Shown here: positions 44,839 through 53,103 of the stretch, one piece after another
Layout of the letters: every line of letters begins with the position of its first letter
Position numbering within the stretch: the first letter of the stretch is position 1
Source of the DNA: Salisediminibacterium halotolerans
Lineage (GTDB): Bacteria; Bacillota; Bacilli; Bacillales; Salisediminibacteriaceae
Assembly: GCF_003814815.1 (NCBI RefSeq)
Contig: NZ_RKQQ01000003.1
Span: forward strand, 62,001 to 126,000
DNA length: 64,000 nucleotides
Direction of reading: 5' to 3'
The notes under the pieces: generated by a model
What the model saw: only the letters and a program-made list of their open reading frames with translations
Told to the model about the DNA's origin: nothing
Database searches by the model: none
Made by a program: the position numbers and the translations under genes

Positions 44839-45220
44839 GCTGATAAGCGCGCCAATCGTTCTCCGTAATATACGGGAGATTGCCCGGATTTTCGAAGAGA
44901 TAGACAAAAGCACTGTAAGTTTGACTGTCAGAATAAACGTTTAGCGTTTTTCGTTCGTATAAATTGGCACGATTTTCTCCAAAATACCCTTCAAGGCGAT
45001 TAATATTTTTTAGCTGACTATCAGTGACAGCGTACAGTTCGCCTTTTACAGCGGCATAATCGTCTTTAATTAAAGCAGGGTATCCTTCGCCGGTATCGAC
45101 GAGGCGGCCGTTTGTACAGCAATGTTCTTCTAAACAAGCAGCTTCGGTTAAATATCCGTGATTCGGCTCTCCTTTAAGCAGTGTGCCATAGACAAATACT
45201 AGTATGTGTTGATTCAACAT
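44819..45220 (-). CDS. Gamma-glutamylcyclotransferase (AIG2-like) family protein
   Basis: 133 residues from ATG 45220, where AAAGG is six bases upstream; an ATG two codons earlier would sit directly on that site. The VFVYGTLLKGEPN substrate loop at the N-terminus and the catalytic Glu in RLEGYF (about residue 77) are typical of the family, which releases 5-oxoproline from gamma-glutamyl compounds. The natural substrate here is unknown. Confidence 0.82.
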   Translation of the reverse strand: MLNQHILVFVYGTLLKGEPNHGYLTEAACLEEHCCTNGRLVDTGEGYPALIKDDYAAVKGELYAVTDSQLKNINRLEGYFGENRANLYERKTLNVYSDSQTYSAFVYLFENPGNLPYITENDWRAYQQKTADD

Positions 45221-45330
45221 GACCATCCTTTATAAATAAGTGTTATTTTACTATAAATCGATTTAAAGTTGAACTTCTTTGTATGTTAAACTAAGCTGAT
45301 ACCATTATTTTAAAAGAGAGGAAGATTGCG

Positions 45331-46164
45331 TTGTCTTTGTTTGAAGCGATTATTTTTGGAATTGTCCAAGGTTTGACAGAATTTTTGCCGATCTCCAGTT
45401 CAGCCCATATAGTCATTACCCAATTAGTTTTCGGTTACACGTTTCCTGGATTATCATTTGAAATTTTTCTTCATGTTGCTTCAGTTCTCGCTGTAATATT
45501 GTATTTTTGGAAAGATCTTTGGCGTGTTATTGAAGGTTTCTTCCGTTTTGTTGTCAAACGTTCACCCAAAGACCGAACACAATTTTATTTCGGACTTTAC
45601 ATACTTATTGCAACATTCATTACCGGAATTTTAGGGATTTTGCTCGAAGGGGCAGTCGGCAATTGGATGAAAACGCCCCCGGTAATCGCCTCAATGCTGA
45701 CTATCACCGGATTGGCTTTAATTTTCATTGAACGTTTTCACAAGTACGGCGACCGCACTGAGAAAAACATGTCTTTTAAAGACTCGATCGTTGTCGGCCT
45801 CGGCCAGACGCTTGCAGTTATGCCGGGAATTTCCCGCTCAGGTTCGACATTGATTGTTTCTCTGTTAATCGGTTTGCAGCGTGAAACAGCCGTGCGTTAT
45901 TCCTTTCTATTGGCGATCCCTGTCATTTTAGGGTCGACTGTGTTAGCAATCGGTGATTTCTCGGCGGAGATGGTTGCCTATATCGGCGGGCTGAATTTGC
46001 TCGTATCGTTTATCATTACTTTTGTGTTCTCTCTGATCGGTATTGTTTGGCTGATCGATTTTTTGAAAAAGAGCCGGCTTATTTATTTTGCGGTTTACTG
46101 TTTTGTTTTAGCTTTGTTTGTTGCAACAATGATCGATCCGGCTACAGTTATGGATGTTGAGTAA
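45331..46164 (+). CDS. uppP: Undecaprenyl-diphosphatase
   Basis: 277 residues, TTG start with AGAGGAAG upstream. Active-site motifs QGLTEFLPISSSAH (about residues 14-27) and MPGISRSGST (about 167) are complete, with about seven to eight membrane helices. It dephosphorylates undecaprenyl diphosphate to recycle the carrier for cell-wall synthesis and gives bacitracin resistance. A terminator hairpin follows, duplicated by element copy C. Confidence 0.95.
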   Translation: MSLFEAIIFGIVQGLTEFLPISSSAHIVITQLVFGYTFPGLSFEIFLHVASVLAVILYFWKDLWRVIEGFFRFVVKRSPKDRTQFYFGLYILIATFITGILGILLEGAVGNWMKTPPVIASMLTITGLALIFIERFHKYGDRTEKNMSFKDSIVVGLGQTLAVMPGISRSGSTLIVSLLIGLQRETAVRYSFLLAIPVILGSTVLAIGDFSAEMVAYIGGLNLLVSFIITFVFSLIGIVWLIDFLKKSRLIYFAVYCFVLALFVATMIDPATVMDVE

Positions 46165-46182
46165 ACGAATTGCGTAAGATCT

Positions 46183-46204
46183 GAACCGGATATACATCCG
46201 GTTC
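46183..46204 (+). repeat. Left target duplication: uppP terminator hairpin
   Basis: GAACCGGAT-ATAC-ATCCGGTTC hairpin abutting the left end of copy C. Same core as 46628-46649. T-run lost. Confidence 0.75.
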
Positions 46205-46627
46205 AGAGTGTTGACAAAGTCATGACATCGATAGATGTCATGTTAAAAGGAACGGATGACTACGCATCGTCCGGCTTCTTTCACCTGAAGGTATCACTGC
46301 GACATCGGCTCAAAAAGACTTCGCCGTGTCTTACTAGTCCGCGGGCGAGCGCCGAGCCGCTTCGGGCTTATGCCCTGCAGGGTCTCGCCTGTCTCGCGGT
46401 CCCGCAGGAGAAAGCCGGGATGCTGGGTCATCCTCCTTTTTTGAATGGAGTGTATTCATAAAAAAAAGAAGCCATGCATCCACTCCTCCGACGCCTCCGG
46501 GAAAGCAAGCGACGAAGATCCGGATTCGGCGGCCTCAGACCGCCGAATACTAGCTGAGTCCTTGCCCGGGGCAAGCGGAGGGTAGTGGATTCATGGCTGA
46601 CATAAAAATATAGTTTGTCTACAGTCT
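46205..46627 (+). mobile_element. MITE-like element, copy C (423 bp)
   Basis: Full copy with left end AGAGTGTTGACAAAGTC and right end TTTGTCTACAGTCT, exactly as long as copy A and in the same orientation. Differences from A are scattered substitutions and small indels that cancel in length. No transposase. It separates uppP from its terminator's functional copy. Internal hairpins include ATTCGGCGG ... CCGCCGAAT (about 46523-46549) and CTTGCCCCGGGCAAG-like sequence near 46561. Confidence 0.8.
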
Positions 46628-46649
46628 AAACCGGATATACATCCGGTTT
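46628..46649 (+). terminator. Right target duplication: uppP terminator
   Basis: AAACCGGAT-ATAC-ATCCGGTTT hairpin followed by a T-run. The complete terminator now lies 463 bp downstream of the uppP stop. Confidence 0.75.
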
Positions 46650-46742
46650 TTTATGTTAATAATAAAAAATGCCGTGCGTAAAGGACTCGATTTCAGGGTA
46701 AAGAAAACTATAAGACGGGAGGCAGTATAAGGAGGGTGAGGT

Positions 46743-47099
46743 ATGAATTGGTACATCTATGCGATGAAAAATTATGCAATGTTTGACGGACGCGCGCGCC
46801 GGAAGGAATTTTGGTCTTACGCGATTATTCAATCGATTTTGTTCTTTGGCGTATATCTGCTTGACAATGCTCTTGAAACAACGTACTTATTGACAATATT
46901 GTTTATGCTAATTGTCCTCATGCCGACATTGGCAGTAGCGACAAGAAGACTGCATGATCTCGGAAGAAGCGGAGGCCTTGTCGGACTGTTGTTTATTCCG
47001 ATTGTTAATATGGCAATGCTCGTTTTTTTCCTGTTTGACAGTGAATCCAGTACGAACCAATACGGTCCCAACCCTAAAGAAAGGCGCAGGGCGTCATAA
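46743..47099 (+). CDS. DUF805 membrane protein
   Basis: 118 residues, AAGGAGGGTGAG before the ATG. GRARRKEFWSYAI, ATRRLHDLGRSGG and FDSESSTNQYGPNPK are the DUF805 landmarks. Paralogue of the protein at 43159; here Gly replaces both Trp after the LGRSG motif. Three helices predicted. Function unknown. Confidence 0.85.
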   Translation: MNWYIYAMKNYAMFDGRARRKEFWSYAIIQSILFFGVYLLDNALETTYLLTILFMLIVLMPTLAVATRRLHDLGRSGGLVGLLFIPIVNMAMLVFFLFDSESSTNQYGPNPKERRRAS

Positions 47100-47106
47100 A
47101 TGCCAT

Positions 47107-47139
47107 AAACCTCTCCTGTTAGCGGAGAGGTTTATTTTT
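47107..47139. terminator. Terminator between DUF805 and DUF1361 genes
   Basis: AAACCTCTCC and GGAGAGGTTT arms then ATTTTTG; overlaps the end of the convergent gene. Confidence 0.82.
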
Positions 47140-47829
47140 GTGCATCAGCCGGGCAGCAATATAGAAAAATAAATACGAAAACATTCCGAGCAATGTGAAA
47201 CCGCCTGCGAAATAGATCATAAACCGATCGACACTTTCAAAAGTTACAGCAAGGACGTTAAACGGGTCCCTTAAAATATCCCATGAGTTGAAACGGATAA
47301 AGCGGCCTAAAAAGATTCCGACTCCGGATAAAATTTGTACGGTCAGAACGAACAGCCAGCCAATCAGTGTATTAAATTGTCTCGTTACATTGAAATGAAT
47401 AATATAAAGGCTGAGAACACTGATTGCCAGTCCGATTCCGGCTACATAAGCGATAGTGAAAAAAGAGTTCCACGCTTGCCTGTCCATTGCATAGACTGTT
47501 GTACTATATCCCGTTGCCGGTGTCGCATCCGGTTCTGACAGATGAAAATTGAGATCAGACAAATGAAGAAAATCAGTCAGGACATAAACAGCGTTCGGAA
47601 AGAAAAACAGCCAGGCTGCCGTGAAAATCATCACGATCGCGGCTCGTCCATGCAAGTGTGTCGCAATTGTCCAGGTCCAATGAGCCGCCAAAGCGAAAAA
47701 GAACGGAACCCAGGCTAAAAATAAATTCCAGGCGAGCGGATCGATCGCGGAACGATTAAATAAAAGCATCCAAATGCTGATAAAGAAAGAAGCTCCAATA
47801 AGTAAGGCGGTAAAATACCTAAGTTCCAT
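47119..47829 (-). CDS. DUF1361 integral membrane protein
   Basis: 236 residues with about seven hydrophobic helices. WNLFLAWVPFFFAL, AWLFFFPNAVYVLTDFLHL and FLGRFIRFNSWDIL are characteristic of DUF1361. AGGAGG precedes the ATG. Function unknown. Single gene between a DUF805 gene and an AraC regulator on the same strand. Confidence 0.82.
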   Translation of the reverse strand: MELRYFTALLIGASFFISIWMLLFNRSAIDPLAWNLFLAWVPFFFALAAHWTWTIATHLHGRAAIVMIFTAAWLFFFPNAVYVLTDFLHLSDLNFHLSEPDATPATGYSTTVYAMDRQAWNSFFTIAYVAGIGLAISVLSLYIIHFNVTRQFNTLIGWLFVLTVQILSGVGIFLGRFIRFNSWDILRDPFNVLAVTFESVDRFMIYFAGGFTLLGMFSYLFFYIAARLMHKNKPLR

Positions 47830-47896
47830 ATAATGGCCTCCTGATAGTCTTATCTAACGTTCACGATACTTTAATTAACTAATTAAAGCCAGAAAA

Positions 47897-47919
47897 ACAC
47901 GCTGACAATGTCAGCGTGT
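47897..47919 (-). terminator. Terminator of the AraC-type gene
   Basis: ACACGCTGACA and TGTCAGCGTGT arms; on the minus strand a TTTTT run follows. Confidence 0.78.
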
Positions 47920-47923
47920 CAGG

Positions 47924-48682
47924 TTAAACTTTTTCCGGCGGAGCGGATTGTTGATAGATTTTTCGATAATCGAGCGGGGTCATGCCTTTAAATTTTTTAA
48001 ACAGTAAACTGAAATGACTTTGATTGCTGAAATGATAGCGTTGAGAGATCTCGCGCAAACTTAAATTGGTATGGGCTAAATCTCTTGCGGAACAGCTGAT
48101 CTTGCGTTTATTGATATGGTTGTTCATCGTTACTGTCATCTCCTCTTTAAACAGATGAGAAAGATACGTCGGAGTGATCCCGACCACAGCTGCGATTTTA
48201 TCTAATGTAAGCTGTTCATAAATATGTTCTTCGATATATTGCAGCGCTCTATTAATATACGGGTTCGCTGAAGATAAACTTGAAAGGCTTTTATGTAGTT
48301 GAATCAGCTGATCGATCAGCCACGGACCTAAACGGATGAAGTCTGCTGTTTCTTTGCAGTCATCAATCATACTGATAAGAGCAGTCGATGTCGCGAATAA
48401 AGAGACGTCAATGCCGTTAGGGATCGCCTGACTGCGGACGATAAAGGATACAAATCCGGTTAAATAGAGTTGAACTGTACGTATAAGGTTGTCGTAAGGG
48501 ACACTGACAAAACGGTAAAGGATATCGTTTAAAATTTCTTCTGCTGCTTCTTGCTGCGCATTCTCAATACAGTTTATCAGCTTTTCTTCAAGATGAATCA
48601 TTTTTTTGTTTGCCTGAAGTGTTTCAACAGTCTGTAAATGCCGCTGGTATCGTGAATAAAATAATTCGTCAAAATGCTCCAT
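47924..48682 (-). CDS. AraC/XylS family transcriptional regulator
   Basis: 252 residues. The C-terminal 100 residues carry two helix-turn-helix motifs (QLTLDKIAAVVGITPTYLSHLFKE and SLREISQRYHFSNQSHFSLLFKKFKGMTPLDYRK). The N-terminal 150 residues are helical, not a cupin or receiver, and may sense a ligand or pair with another protein. AAGGAG precedes the ATG. A palindrome lies 24 bases upstream of the start. Confidence 0.85.
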   Translation of the reverse strand: MEHFDELFYSRYQRHLQTVETLQANKKMIHLEEKLINCIENAQQEAAEEILNDILYRFVSVPYDNLIRTVQLYLTGFVSFIVRSQAIPNGIDVSLFATSTALISMIDDCKETADFIRLGPWLIDQLIQLHKSLSSLSSANPYINRALQYIEEHIYEQLTLDKIAAVVGITPTYLSHLFKEEMTVTMNNHINKRKISCSARDLAHTNLSLREISQRYHFSNQSHFSLLFKKFKGMTPLDYRKIYQQSAPPEKV

Positions 48683-48705
48683 TGTTATCTCCTTCTGCGA
48701 GATTA

Positions 48706-48724
48706 TAATCCTAATATCGGATTA
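48706..48724. promoter_or_regulatory. Palindrome upstream of the AraC-type gene
   Basis: TAATCC and GGATTA arms separated by seven bases, in the regulator's promoter region. Possible operator; no known match. Confidence 0.3.
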
Positions 48725-48863
48725 GTCGGCTCAATGTTTCAGTTAAAATCAAAAATAAATCGTTTATTTAAGGATATTTTTTACAGGATAAGCCGGTTGG
48801 AAATTCTGTGTCATGAGATTTACAATATAGTCAGACAAAGGAATCGACAAAAGGAGGTTGATC

Positions 48864-49403
48864 TTGTTGAATTGGCAAGTAGCGGATAAGACAATTGAAG
48901 TTATTCAAGGAGACATCGCCGCACAAGATGATATTGCAGCAGTAGTAAATGCAGCCAACGCTCAGCTTGAAACGGGAGGGGGTGTAGCCGGAGCGCTCCA
49001 TAGAGCAGCCGGACCGGATCTCGCTGAGGCGGGCAGGAAGTACGCACCGATCAGCCCCGGTGAAGCAGTTATTACGCCGGCCTTTCAGCTGCCTAATGAA
49101 GGAGTTATTCATTGTCTCGGACCGGTCTTCGGCAAAGATAAACCGGAAGATCAATTGCTTTTAAGCTGTTATGAGCAAGCGTTGGAACTTGCTGAAAAAG
49201 AAAAGCTGGAAAGCATAGCTTTTCCGGCCATTTCTACAGGGGCGTTTGGTTATCCGTTTGAAGAAGCAATGAAAAAGGTGCTCCCCTTTGTATTTGAACG
49301 CCTGCCATCGTTAAAATTTGTTCATACTGTCCGATTTGTGCTGTTCAATGAACAAGAAGTTGAACAATATGTACGTTATATCGAATCCTATCTCATGAAA
49401 TAA
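48864..49403 (+). CDS. Macro domain protein (ADP-ribose binding)
   Basis: About 179 residues from TTG 48864 (TTG 48867 is also possible); AAGGAGG lies six to nine bases before. VVNAANAQLETGGGVAGALHRAAG is the classic macro-domain ADP-ribose loop and PAISTGAFGYPFEEA the phosphate loop. Likely hydrolyses O-acetyl-ADP-ribose or removes ADP-ribose from proteins. Single gene, with a good terminator after it. Confidence 0.9.
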   Translation: MLNWQVADKTIEVIQGDIAAQDDIAAVVNAANAQLETGGGVAGALHRAAGPDLAEAGRKYAPISPGEAVITPAFQLPNEGVIHCLGPVFGKDKPEDQLLLSCYEQALELAEKEKLESIAFPAISTGAFGYPFEEAMKKVLPFVFERLPSLKFVHTVRFVLFNEQEVEQYVRYIESYLMK

Positions 49404-49440
49404 CCGACTGTGAATCGCGGTTGATTCGTATGCCGAAAAA

Positions 49441-49477
49441 CAAAACCGTTTCTTTCTAAATGATTGAAACGGTTTTG
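49441..49477. terminator. Terminator between macro-domain and hemolysin III genes
   Basis: CAAAACCGTTTC and GAAACGGTTTTG perfect 12-bp arms. Confidence 0.8.
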
Positions 49478-49497
49478 TTACGGGTAACGAGAAGTCA

Positions 49498-50136
49498 TCA
49501 CGGCAAAAGTGTCAGGACAGCAAAAAAGTGAGAGATACTGCCGCCAAGGACAAAAACGTGCCAAATTGCGTGATGATATTGAAACCCTCGCCACACGTAA
49601 AAAACAGCCCCGCCTGTGTAAAGGACGCCTCCTAAAATAAGCAAAAACAAGCCGTTGTTTTGCACATTAGCAACGAGCGGGTCCCACGCAAAGACGATCA
49701 TCCAGCCGAGAATAATATACAGCAAGGTTGACAAGAAAAGAAATTTCTTAACAAAAAAGATTTTCAATACTGTTCCGACGATTGCCAACCCCCAAATGAT
49801 CCCAAAAAGGGTCCAACTGAGCGCTCCCGGTACAGCAGTGAACAAAAACGGTGTATACGTCCCGGCGATAAAAAAATAAATACTAGCATGATCGAGAATT
49901 TCAAACACATCTTTAGCTTTACCTTCCGGAAAGCTGTGAACCAGTGTTGATGAGGTGTAAAGAAGCATCATGGTAACACCGAACAATGTAAAACTGATAA
50001 CGTGAGCAGCGGTTCCTTCAACGGAAGCAACTGTGATTAAAACGACAAGGCCGACAACACTCAATACCATCCCGATACCGTGAATTAAGGCATTAGCGAC
50101 TTCTTCTTTTTTTGAAAATCGGTGTGTGTAGGCCAA
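49498..50136 (-). CDS. Hemolysin III / YqfA (PAQR) family membrane protein
   Basis: About 212 residues from TTG 50136 (MAYTHRFSKKEE), which has AAAGGA seven bases before; an ATG at 50145 sits directly on that site. Seven helices, with the conserved NALIHGIGM, DHASIYFFIAGTYTPF and HAIWHVFVLGGSISHF motifs whose His and Asp form the metal site of PAQR proteins. Haemolytic activity is historic; the cellular role is unknown, possibly membrane fluidity. Confidence 0.88.
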   Translation of the reverse strand: MAYTHRFSKKEEVANALIHGIGMVLSVVGLVVLITVASVEGTAAHVISFTLFGVTMMLLYTSSTLVHSFPEGKAKDVFEILDHASIYFFIAGTYTPFLFTAVPGALSWTLFGIIWGLAIVGTVLKIFFVKKFLFLSTLLYIILGWMIVFAWDPLVANVQNNGLFLLILGGVLYTGGAVFYVWRGFQYHHAIWHVFVLGGSISHFFAVLTLLP

Positions 50137-50165
50137 AGCAGTCATCCTTTACATTTATAGTTAAG

Positions 50166-50195
50166 AAAAGCTCCCCCGAATATTGGGGAAGCTGT
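50166..50195 (-). terminator. Terminator of the tRNA-Val gene
   Basis: AGCTCCCCC and GGGGAAGCT arms; on the minus strand TTTTCTT follows. Confidence 0.75.
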
Positions 50196-50206
50196 CATAA
50201 CAATTA

Positions 50207-50281
50207 TGGTGATCCGTACTGGATTTGAACCAGTGACCCCTTGCCTGTCAAGCAAGTGCTCTCCCGCTGAGCTAACGGATC
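50207..50281 (-). tRNA. tRNA-Val (anticodon GAC), CCA encoded
   Basis: Full cloverleaf on the minus strand: acceptor GATCCGT/ACGGATC, D arm GCTC-AGCGGGA-GAGC, anticodon arm CTTGC-TTGACAG-GCAAG with GAC at 34-36, variable GGGTC, T arm ACTGG-TTCAAAT-CCAGT, discriminator A and encoded CCA. 75 nt. The anticodon arm layout matches B. subtilis tRNA-Val(GAC). It is a lone tRNA gene, not part of a cluster. Confidence 0.95.
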
Positions 50282-50325
50282 AGATTACAGTTGTGTCTGT
50301 CGATGTCTTTTCAGCGACAATTAAT

Positions 50326-50354
50326 ACTGTATAAGAAAAGCTCATCGCTGTCAA
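50326..50354 (-). promoter_or_regulatory. Promoter of tRNA-Val
   Basis: On the minus strand: perfect -35 TTGACA, 17-bp spacer, TACAGT as -10, about 45 bp before the mature tRNA 5' end. Confidence 0.65.
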
Positions 50355-50371
50355 CAGTTTTTCAGCAATTT

Positions 50372-50554
50372 TTATTCGTCATAAGTATAACGGATAATAT
50401 ATTTATCCGATTTCAGTTTGCGAATCTCCACAGAGGGGCCGATTTCATAGCCGCCGATCCAGTTATCTTCGATTTTAGTTTTTTGACAGTTGGCTTGAAA
50501 CTTCGTTCGAAAAATTTCCTTCCAATAAATCCAGCGCGGTTGACGAAACGCCAT
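50372..50554 (-). CDS. Small hypothetical protein, 60 residues
   Basis: ATG 50554 follows GAGGTG at good spacing. The protein starts MAFRQPRWIYWKEIFRTKF and ends IIRYTYDE; it is basic and aromatic-rich with alternating beta-type residues in the second half and no membrane helix. It looks like a real soluble mini-protein, perhaps nucleic-acid binding by charge, but I recognise no family. It lies just upstream of the tRNA promoter on the same strand. Confidence 0.6.
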   Translation of the reverse strand: MAFRQPRWIYWKEIFRTKFQANCQKTKIEDNWIGGYEIGPSVEIRKLKSDKYIIRYTYDE

Positions 50555-50624
50555 GGAAACACCTCATTTTTTTGATAATCATCATTGTGAAAAGAATACC
50601 ACTGATTCAGGGGGAAAACAAGAA

Positions 50625-50649
50625 GAGAGTCCCTGCTTGCGGGACTCTC
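50625..50649 (-). terminator. Terminator of pgpA-like gene
   Basis: GAGAGTCCC and GGGACTCTC arms with TTCTTGTTTT on the minus-strand 3' side. Confidence 0.78.
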
Positions 50650-50654
50650 ACTGA

Positions 50655-51221
50655 TTAACCGATACGTTCTTCGCTGTCGCGCTTTTCAATTTCCTCTTCC
50701 CGCAGCTCTTCTTGTCTGTCGCGAATCCGGTGAGCCAGGCGGCTGGATGCATTAGCAGCAATACTGCAGATAAGATCGTCTAAAAACGTATGAATTTTTT
50801 CGCTTTCCTTCGTATCCAATTCCTTAATAATCCCTGACTTTGCCTTGTCGAGATAGCCGAACGTGGTGACGGCGATACTGCCGTAACCAAAAACTGATCC
50901 TAACGCGACTGTCTCGTCAACGCCGAAAAGCCCTTCGTCAGAAGCAACAATCGATTGCAGCGGTTCGGATAACTGATTTTGCTCAGCCAGTTTGTCTAAT
51001 TCAACACCGACGAGCACGGCGTGTTGAATTTCACGTTTTTCCAGCACACGGTCGACACTTTGTATGCAATCTTCCAGCGTTAACGACCCGTTAAATTCCA
51101 CTTGCATATCATAAACTATTTGTGCAATGTCGCTAATTTCAACACCGCGTTCTTTCAGTAATTTTCGCGCTGCGTTCTCAACAACGTGACAGTGCAGCTG
51201 GTCTTTATTTACATAACTCAT
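50655..51221 (-). CDS. Phosphatidylglycerophosphatase A-type protein (YutG-like)
   Basis: 188 residues from ATG 51221 with GGGGAGG nine bases upstream. The SVFGYGSIAVTTFGYLDKAKSGIIKELD block (about 110-140) and the FLDDLICSIAANASSRLAHRI C-terminal helix are typical of the soluble YutG/PgpA branch. These proteins are annotated as phosphatidylglycerophosphatases, the last step of phosphatidylglycerol synthesis. The tail is highly charged (EELREEEIEKRDSEE). Confidence 0.85.
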   Translation of the reverse strand: MSYVNKDQLHCHVVENAARKLLKERGVEISDIAQIVYDMQVEFNGSLTLEDCIQSVDRVLEKREIQHAVLVGVELDKLAEQNQLSEPLQSIVASDEGLFGVDETVALGSVFGYGSIAVTTFGYLDKAKSGIIKELDTKESEKIHTFLDDLICSIAANASSRLAHRIRDRQEELREEEIEKRDSEERIG

Positions 51222-51395
51222 ACTTAACATCCTCCCCAATCAATTTGGCGCTGATTTTTATTTTAACATATGTGCTGTCAGCGCAGAAAATTTCCCACTC
51301 AGTAGTTAAAAATACCCAATTTTCTGTCCGTATAAAAAATAGAAGCGTAATCATCGGGACAGGCGGGTAATTCGGCCGTAGAAGGAGGGTTAACG

Positions 51396-51713
51396 ATGCA
51401 GAAAGAGCTGTACTACGTGATTTGGAACAGCGGAACGCATCTTTCGTTGCAAAAGCAACTGACTGATCCGCAACAAATCCATTATGCTGTGGAAGTAGAC
51501 GATTATGAAAAGAAAAAACTCCAAGAAAAAATTGCGGAAGTTTCAGCTGGAGATGTGATTCCAGAACATGTTTTCGTTTCACCTTTTGATGAAACAAAAG
51601 GAGATATCGATAAAATGGAGCTTGGTGAAGACGAAGATAATTTGTTCCACATGATCTATAACGTTGGTACAGAACGCACGAAAGAGCGGTTGCTTTCACT
51701 ATATAACCAATAA
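51396..51713 (+). CDS. Hypothetical cytoplasmic protein, 105 residues
   Basis: ATG 51396 follows GAAGGAGGG. The product starts MQKELYYVIWNSGTHLSLQ and contains an acidic helical middle (DDYEKKKLQEKIAEV) and an ending DNLFHMIYNVGTERTKERLLSLY. No membrane segment or known motif. I recall similar Bacillus proteins but cannot name a function. The next gene, a DUF2188 protein, starts 20 bases later and is probably in the same operon. Confidence 0.7.
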   Translation: MQKELYYVIWNSGTHLSLQKQLTDPQQIHYAVEVDDYEKKKLQEKIAEVSAGDVIPEHVFVSPFDETKGDIDKMELGEDEDNLFHMIYNVGTERTKERLLSLYNQ

Positions 51714-51733
51714 TAAAAAAGGAGAGATAAATC

Positions 51734-51934
51734 ATGAAAGAATTTACAGTCAGACCGAATAAAGACGCCGATACGTGGTTTGTAAAGACGGAGGATGCGG
51801 TTCCTTCTCATGAATACGACAAGATGGATGAAGCGATCAATGCAGCAAAAAATTTAGGCGAAGAAAACAAACCATGCAAAGTTTTAATTTATGACCACCA
51901 CAATGAACTGGCAGAAGAATTAACGTTTGATTAA
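51734..51934 (+). CDS. DUF2188 small protein
   Basis: 66 residues, AAAGGAGAG before ATG 51734. The pattern FTVRPNKDADTWFVKTEDAVPSHEYD, then a helix DEAINAAKNLGEENKPCKVLIYDHHNEL, matches DUF2188, a small alpha-beta fold of unknown function. Co-transcribed with the 105-residue gene; a strong terminator follows. Confidence 0.8.
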   Translation: MKEFTVRPNKDADTWFVKTEDAVPSHEYDKMDEAINAAKNLGEENKPCKVLIYDHHNELAEELTFD

Positions 51935-51940
51935 TGAGAG

Positions 51941-51971
51941 AGCAGCCCTTTAATGTTGGGCTGCTTTTTTT
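51941..51971 (+). terminator. Terminator after DUF2188 gene
   Basis: AGCAGCCC and GGGCTGCT arms followed by seven T. Confidence 0.9.
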
Positions 51972-52083
51972 GGTTGTCGAGTCAGAGTAAGTATATTATG
52001 ATTGAATATAATAAAATGTGACAACGTTTTCCAACAATCACGATCGCAGGCTTGGTTTGGAAAAAAAGGAGGAATGAATAGAG

Positions 52084-52599
52084 ATGAGATACGGGGTAGC
52101 TGCTTTCCCTTCAAAGAAATTACAGGATCTCGCCAACTCATATCGTAAACGTTATGATACAAAGTACGCCAAAGTGCCTCCGCACATAACTTTAAAAGAA
52201 CCTTTTGATCTTGACGAATCAGAGGTTCAAACGGTGATTGAAAAAATTCGCGAAATTGCGAAATCATCCGCACCTTTTGACGTCTCAGTGTTGAAATTCA
52301 GTTCATTTTACCCGGTAACGAATACGCTTTATATGAAACTGCAAGAAAATAATGAAATGCGCCGTCTTCAGGAAAAATTGAATGAGGGCGAACTCGACTT
52401 CGGTCAAGAACATCCGTTTGTTCCGCACATTACGATCGGTCAGGAAATGGATTATGATGAATTATCGGATGTGTATGGCCGTTTAAAAATGGAGAAAATC
52501 GAACATCACGAAACGATCGATCGCTTCTCCCTTCTTTATCAGCTTGAAGACGGGACTTGGACAGCGTATGAGACGTTTTTGCTTGGAGGTACGCAATGA
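52084..52599 (+). CDS. yjcG: YjcG family 2H phosphoesterase (2'-5' RNA ligase-like)
   Basis: 171 residues. The two HxT/S motifs, PPHITLKEPF (about residue 34) and VPHITIGQEM (about 115), define the 2H phosphoesterase fold; family enzymes act on 2',3'-cyclic or 2'-5' phosphodiester bonds of RNA or nucleotides. The gene pair yjcG-yjcF is conserved in B. subtilis, and the four-base ATGA overlap with the next gene repeats that coupling. Start at ATG 52084 after AAAGGAGG. Confidence 0.9.
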   Translation: MRYGVAAFPSKKLQDLANSYRKRYDTKYAKVPPHITLKEPFDLDESEVQTVIEKIREIAKSSAPFDVSVLKFSSFYPVTNTLYMKLQENNEMRRLQEKLNEGELDFGQEHPFVPHITIGQEMDYDELSDVYGRLKMEKIEHHETIDRFSLLYQLEDGTWTAYETFLLGGTQ

Positions 52600-53030
52600 C
52601 AGTCACTGTTAAACAGGCAGAAACAGAAGAAGAGATTGCGGATGTTTTCAGCGTTCGCCGGACAGTGTTCATAAATGAGCAAAATGTACCGGAAACGATT
52701 GAGATTGACGAAAAAGAAAACCAGTCGCTTCATTTTATCGCCTACAAAGATCAGCGGCCGGTCGGGGCAGGCCGGCTGAGGCTTGAGGATAAAAAAGCTA
52801 AAGCTGAACGGGTTTGTGTATTGACTTCATTGCGAAACACAGGGATCGGCGCGATAATTATGAATGAAATGGAGAATAAAGCTGTCGAATGCGGGGCTTC
52901 TGTGATGGTTTTAAATGCGCAGCTTCAGGCATTATCTTTTTACAGCGGCTTAGGGTATGAAGCGGTTTCGGATATATTTTACGATGCCGGCATTGAACAT
53001 AAAACGATGGAGAAACAGCTTATATCATAA
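52596..53030 (+). CDS. yjcF: GNAT acetyltransferase YjcF
   Basis: 144 residues. The N-terminal FSVRRTVFINEQNVPETIEID is typical of the YjcF/ElaA-like GNAT branch, and RVCVLTSLRNTGIGAIIMNEME (about 70-92) is the acetyl-CoA loop. Starts within the last codons of yjcG, so it is coupled. Substrate unknown. Confidence 0.88.
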   Translation: MTVTVKQAETEEEIADVFSVRRTVFINEQNVPETIEIDEKENQSLHFIAYKDQRPVGAGRLRLEDKKAKAERVCVLTSLRNTGIGAIIMNEMENKAVECGASVMVLNAQLQALSFYSGLGYEAVSDIFYDAGIEHKTMEKQLIS

Positions 53031-53060
53031 CGGTATTAAAATAAAAATCCGGCAATTATA

Positions 53061-53103
53061 CGCGCAGGCATTCTTTTAAAGAATACCTGCGCCGTGTTTT
53101 TTT
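53061..53103. terminator. Bidirectional terminator between yjcF and luxS
   Basis: GCGCAGGCATTCTTT and AAAGAATACCTGCGC arms (one mismatch) then TTTTTTT on the plus strand. Confidence 0.82.
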
